From Chitinispirillaceae bacterium (GTDB lineage Bacteria > Fibrobacterota > Chitinivibrionia > Chitinivibrionales > Chitinispirillaceae): a DNA stretch of 64,000 nt. The stretch spans positions 1-64,000 of the forward strand of contig JAFGDP010000095.1 of assembly GCA_016932075.1 (NCBI GenBank). Reading direction: 5' to 3'. Under the pieces are notes generated by a model that was given only the letters and a program-made list of their open reading frames with translations, searched no databases and was not told the DNA's origin. The position numbers were made by a program, and so were the translations under genes. Shown here one piece after another: positions 62,620 through 64,000 of the stretch; position 1 is the first letter of the stretch, and each line of letters opens with the position of its first letter.

Positions 62620-63918
62620 TCATCGCTCCGCATCAAAGGTTGTTTCTTCCGCGCTGGTGCTGTCGTCCTGTACTTCGATGACGATAAGCGTGTAGTCGTC
62701 GTTATACGAGTACTCAGAAAACCGTTCCTCGATTCTCGGTATGATTTCATCGAACGGGACGCCGTGCATCTCGCCCAGGGTTTTAATGAATTTGTCGTAT
62801 CCGAAATAGTTTTCTTCCAGCTTCTGGACTTCATAAATGCCGTCGGTAAAAAGAAAAAAACGGTCCCCCTTTTCATACTGGAACACCGACTCCTCGAAGT
62901 TGACCTCTTCGATGACCCCGGCAAACGTACCGGCGCTGTTGAGCATCTGTATGGTCCCGTCGCGGCGCAGCACCGCAGGGATCGGGTGTCCGGCCCTGCT
63001 GTAGGTGAACGTCTGCGCCGTCTTGTCGAAAAAACCAAGAAAGCAGGTCAGATAGTGGTTGGTCTGGATGTTCATGAACAGGTCATGATTGATCGCTGCA
63101 ATGATATCCCGGGGCGGCAGCTCCTGTTTGCTGTTGTTGAAAAGCGACATTTTTGAAATGGTGCCGATCAGGGAAGACGCAAGGCCGTGGCCGGACGCAT
63201 CGCCGATAAACACGCCGAGTTTGTCTTTTGAGAAGGGGAGGAAATCGTACAGGTCGCCGCCCACGTCGGCCACCGGATGGTAGGTGAGGGTAATGGTAAA
63301 TCCCTCAAACGCGGGGGCGCTTTTGGGAAGAATCCCCTCCTGGATCTGGCGGGCGAGGCGCAGGTCCTCGCGAATGTTGCGCTGTGCCTGCTTCAACGTC
63401 CGCATGGCCTGGCCAAGGGTGCGGTTTTTTTCCTCGAGATCGGTCTTCAGCTGTTCGAGCACGGTGATATCGCTGATATGCTCTATGACGCAGCGCATGC
63501 CCGGCGTTTCGGTCTCAAGAAGATACGGTGTGAAACTGAGACGGATCGTGCCGTTGTGCAGGGGGTGCGGCGACCGTTCCACGACCTGCTGTTTCTGGTG
63601 CGATATGGCGTGGGTCATACGGCAGTCCGTGCACGGTTCACTCCTCCTGCGCAGCAGTGAATAGCACTTCTGTCCGATGCAGTGCTGGAATGAGGTGGAA
63701 ACGAGTGAAGCGTAGGCCTTGTTCACGCGCCTGATGACGTAATCAGACCCGACGACCGCGAGCGGATCGTTTATGGCATCGAGCATGCCTTCGTAACCGA
63801 CTTTGCTTTTATAGATCAGATGGAGAGGGAATTTCCAGTAGGCGATCGCGATGGCCACGGCAAGCGCAAACAGCGTTGCCGCGATGATGATAAGCAGCGA
63901 AAGCGGGATCGCCATCAT
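62620..63918 (-). CDS. Membrane-anchored SpoIIE-type (PP2C) serine phosphatase with PAS domain
   Basis: 432 residues. A transmembrane helix at ~5-28, a PAS domain (~43-155) with a CIGQKCYSLLRRRSEPCTDC cysteine motif, a coiled-coil linker (~155-190, LEQLKTDLEEKNRTLGQAMRTLKQ), and a PP2C/SpoIIE domain (~195-420) with VGGDLYDFL (metal Asp), FIGDASGHGLASSL and YNDDYTLIVIEV (final metal Asp). Such proteins dephosphorylate anti-anti-sigma factors in partner-switching. The double-Cys PAS loop recalls redox or metal-linked PAS domains. Its ATG overlaps the upstream stop (ATGA). No STAS or HPK gene is adjacent. Confidence 0.9.
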   Translation of the reverse strand: MMAIPLSLLIIIAATLFALAVAIAIAYWKFPLHLIYKSKVGYEGMLDAINDPLAVVGSDYVIRRVNKAYASLVSTSFQHCIGQKCYSLLRRRSEPCTDCRMTHAISHQKQQVVERSPHPLHNGTIRLSFTPYLLETETPGMRCVIEHISDITVLEQLKTDLEEKNRTLGQAMRTLKQAQRNIREDLRLARQIQEGILPKSAPAFEGFTITLTYHPVADVGGDLYDFLPFSKDKLGVFIGDASGHGLASSLIGTISKMSLFNNSKQELPPRDIIAAINHDLFMNIQTNHYLTCFLGFFDKTAQTFTYSRAGHPIPAVLRRDGTIQMLNSAGTFAGVIEEVNFEESVFQYEKGDRFFLFTDGIYEVQKLEENYFGYDKFIKTLGEMHGVPFDEIIPRIEERFSEYSYNDDYTLIVIEVQDDSTSAEETTFDAER

Positions 63919-64000
63919 AGGGCATGCTCCTGGACAGGTGAAGGCGCGGTAAAGGTGCGGAAATAACGCGGCAGCACCTCCTGCGCGCTGCGCCAGAGCG
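63915..64000 (-). CDS. C-terminal end of an upstream gene (runs off the window)
   Basis: The reverse frame from the right edge reads ...LWRSAQEVLPRYFRTFTAPS and stops with TGA at 63915-63917, overlapping the phosphatase ATG by 4 bp. Only about 27 residues are visible, so no product can be named. The overlap says it is co-translated with the phosphatase. Confidence 0.6.
   Translation of the reverse strand, partial: LWRSAQEVLPRYFRTFTAPSPVQEHAL

Overview
The window (about 64 kb) looks like chromosomal DNA of a Gram-negative, outer-membrane-bearing, probably flagellated bacterium of the FCB group. The best lineage hint is a TIGR02147-family protein in a 4-bp overlap with a lipoprotein whose mature N-terminus is Gly-rich with a GNPGG motif. 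I know that pairing mainly from Fibrobacterota and Chitinispirillia-like genomes. Two secreted proteins ending in T9SS-like sorting domains, Lnt, KdsB and a large alpha-2-macroglobulin fit that placement, but assignment to phylum is inference.

Layout. 1-13.0 kb: dxs (3' end outside the window), a GNAT/cupin pair, tgt with an Smr-domain gene, a 2069-residue alpha-2-macroglobulin with an intact CxEQ thioester, a rhomboid protease, and the lipoprotein/TIGR02147 pair. 13.0-15.5 kb: a FlgM-like anti-sigma gene behind a near-consensus sigma-28 promoter, then lnt. 15.5-25.9 kb: a compact block of four radical SAM enzymes (three SPASM, one with a B12-binding fold), three methyltransferases, an integral-membrane glycosyltransferase and a convergent GT4 glycosyltransferase; no precursor peptide is evident. 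26-34 kb: a BsuPI-like secreted protein, a DUF6941-like pair, another radical SAM gene, a polyferredoxin, a truncated methyltransferase and a tyrosine phenol-lyase. 34.2-40.1 kb: a surface-sugar cluster (FdtA-type ketoisomerase, DegT aminotransferase, three glycosyltransferases, a methyltransferase).

40.1-43.6 kb holds a VIT/vWA secreted protein bracketed by two direct copies of an unrecognised structured intergenic element; the copies differ by compensatory changes in a stem, which suggests an RNA. 43.6-54.5 kb is an orphan type VI secretion effector island. On the minus strand it runs: a 935-residue cargo protein (OmpA domain with a peptidoglycan-binding domain nested inside it, and a C-terminal HELGH metallopeptidase), a candidate immunity gene, two secreted unknowns and vgrG. 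Divergent from it is a second nested OmpA/peptidoglycan-binding protein, followed by a Tae4 amidase gene translationally coupled to an ankyrin lipoprotein that is the likely immunity protein. No Tss structural genes are present. 54.7-64 kb is housekeeping and signalling: gatC, kdsB, an HD-GYP response regulator, pilM/pilN-like genes, rsmD, coaD, a second rhomboid, an outer-membrane-like protein and a SpoIIE-type phosphatase.

The observations I rate highest are the paired structured element, the modular metallopeptidase effector with its sharp base-composition break, the Tae4/ankyrin-lipoprotein pair, and the radical SAM block. All names come from reading translations and motifs; no database search was run.
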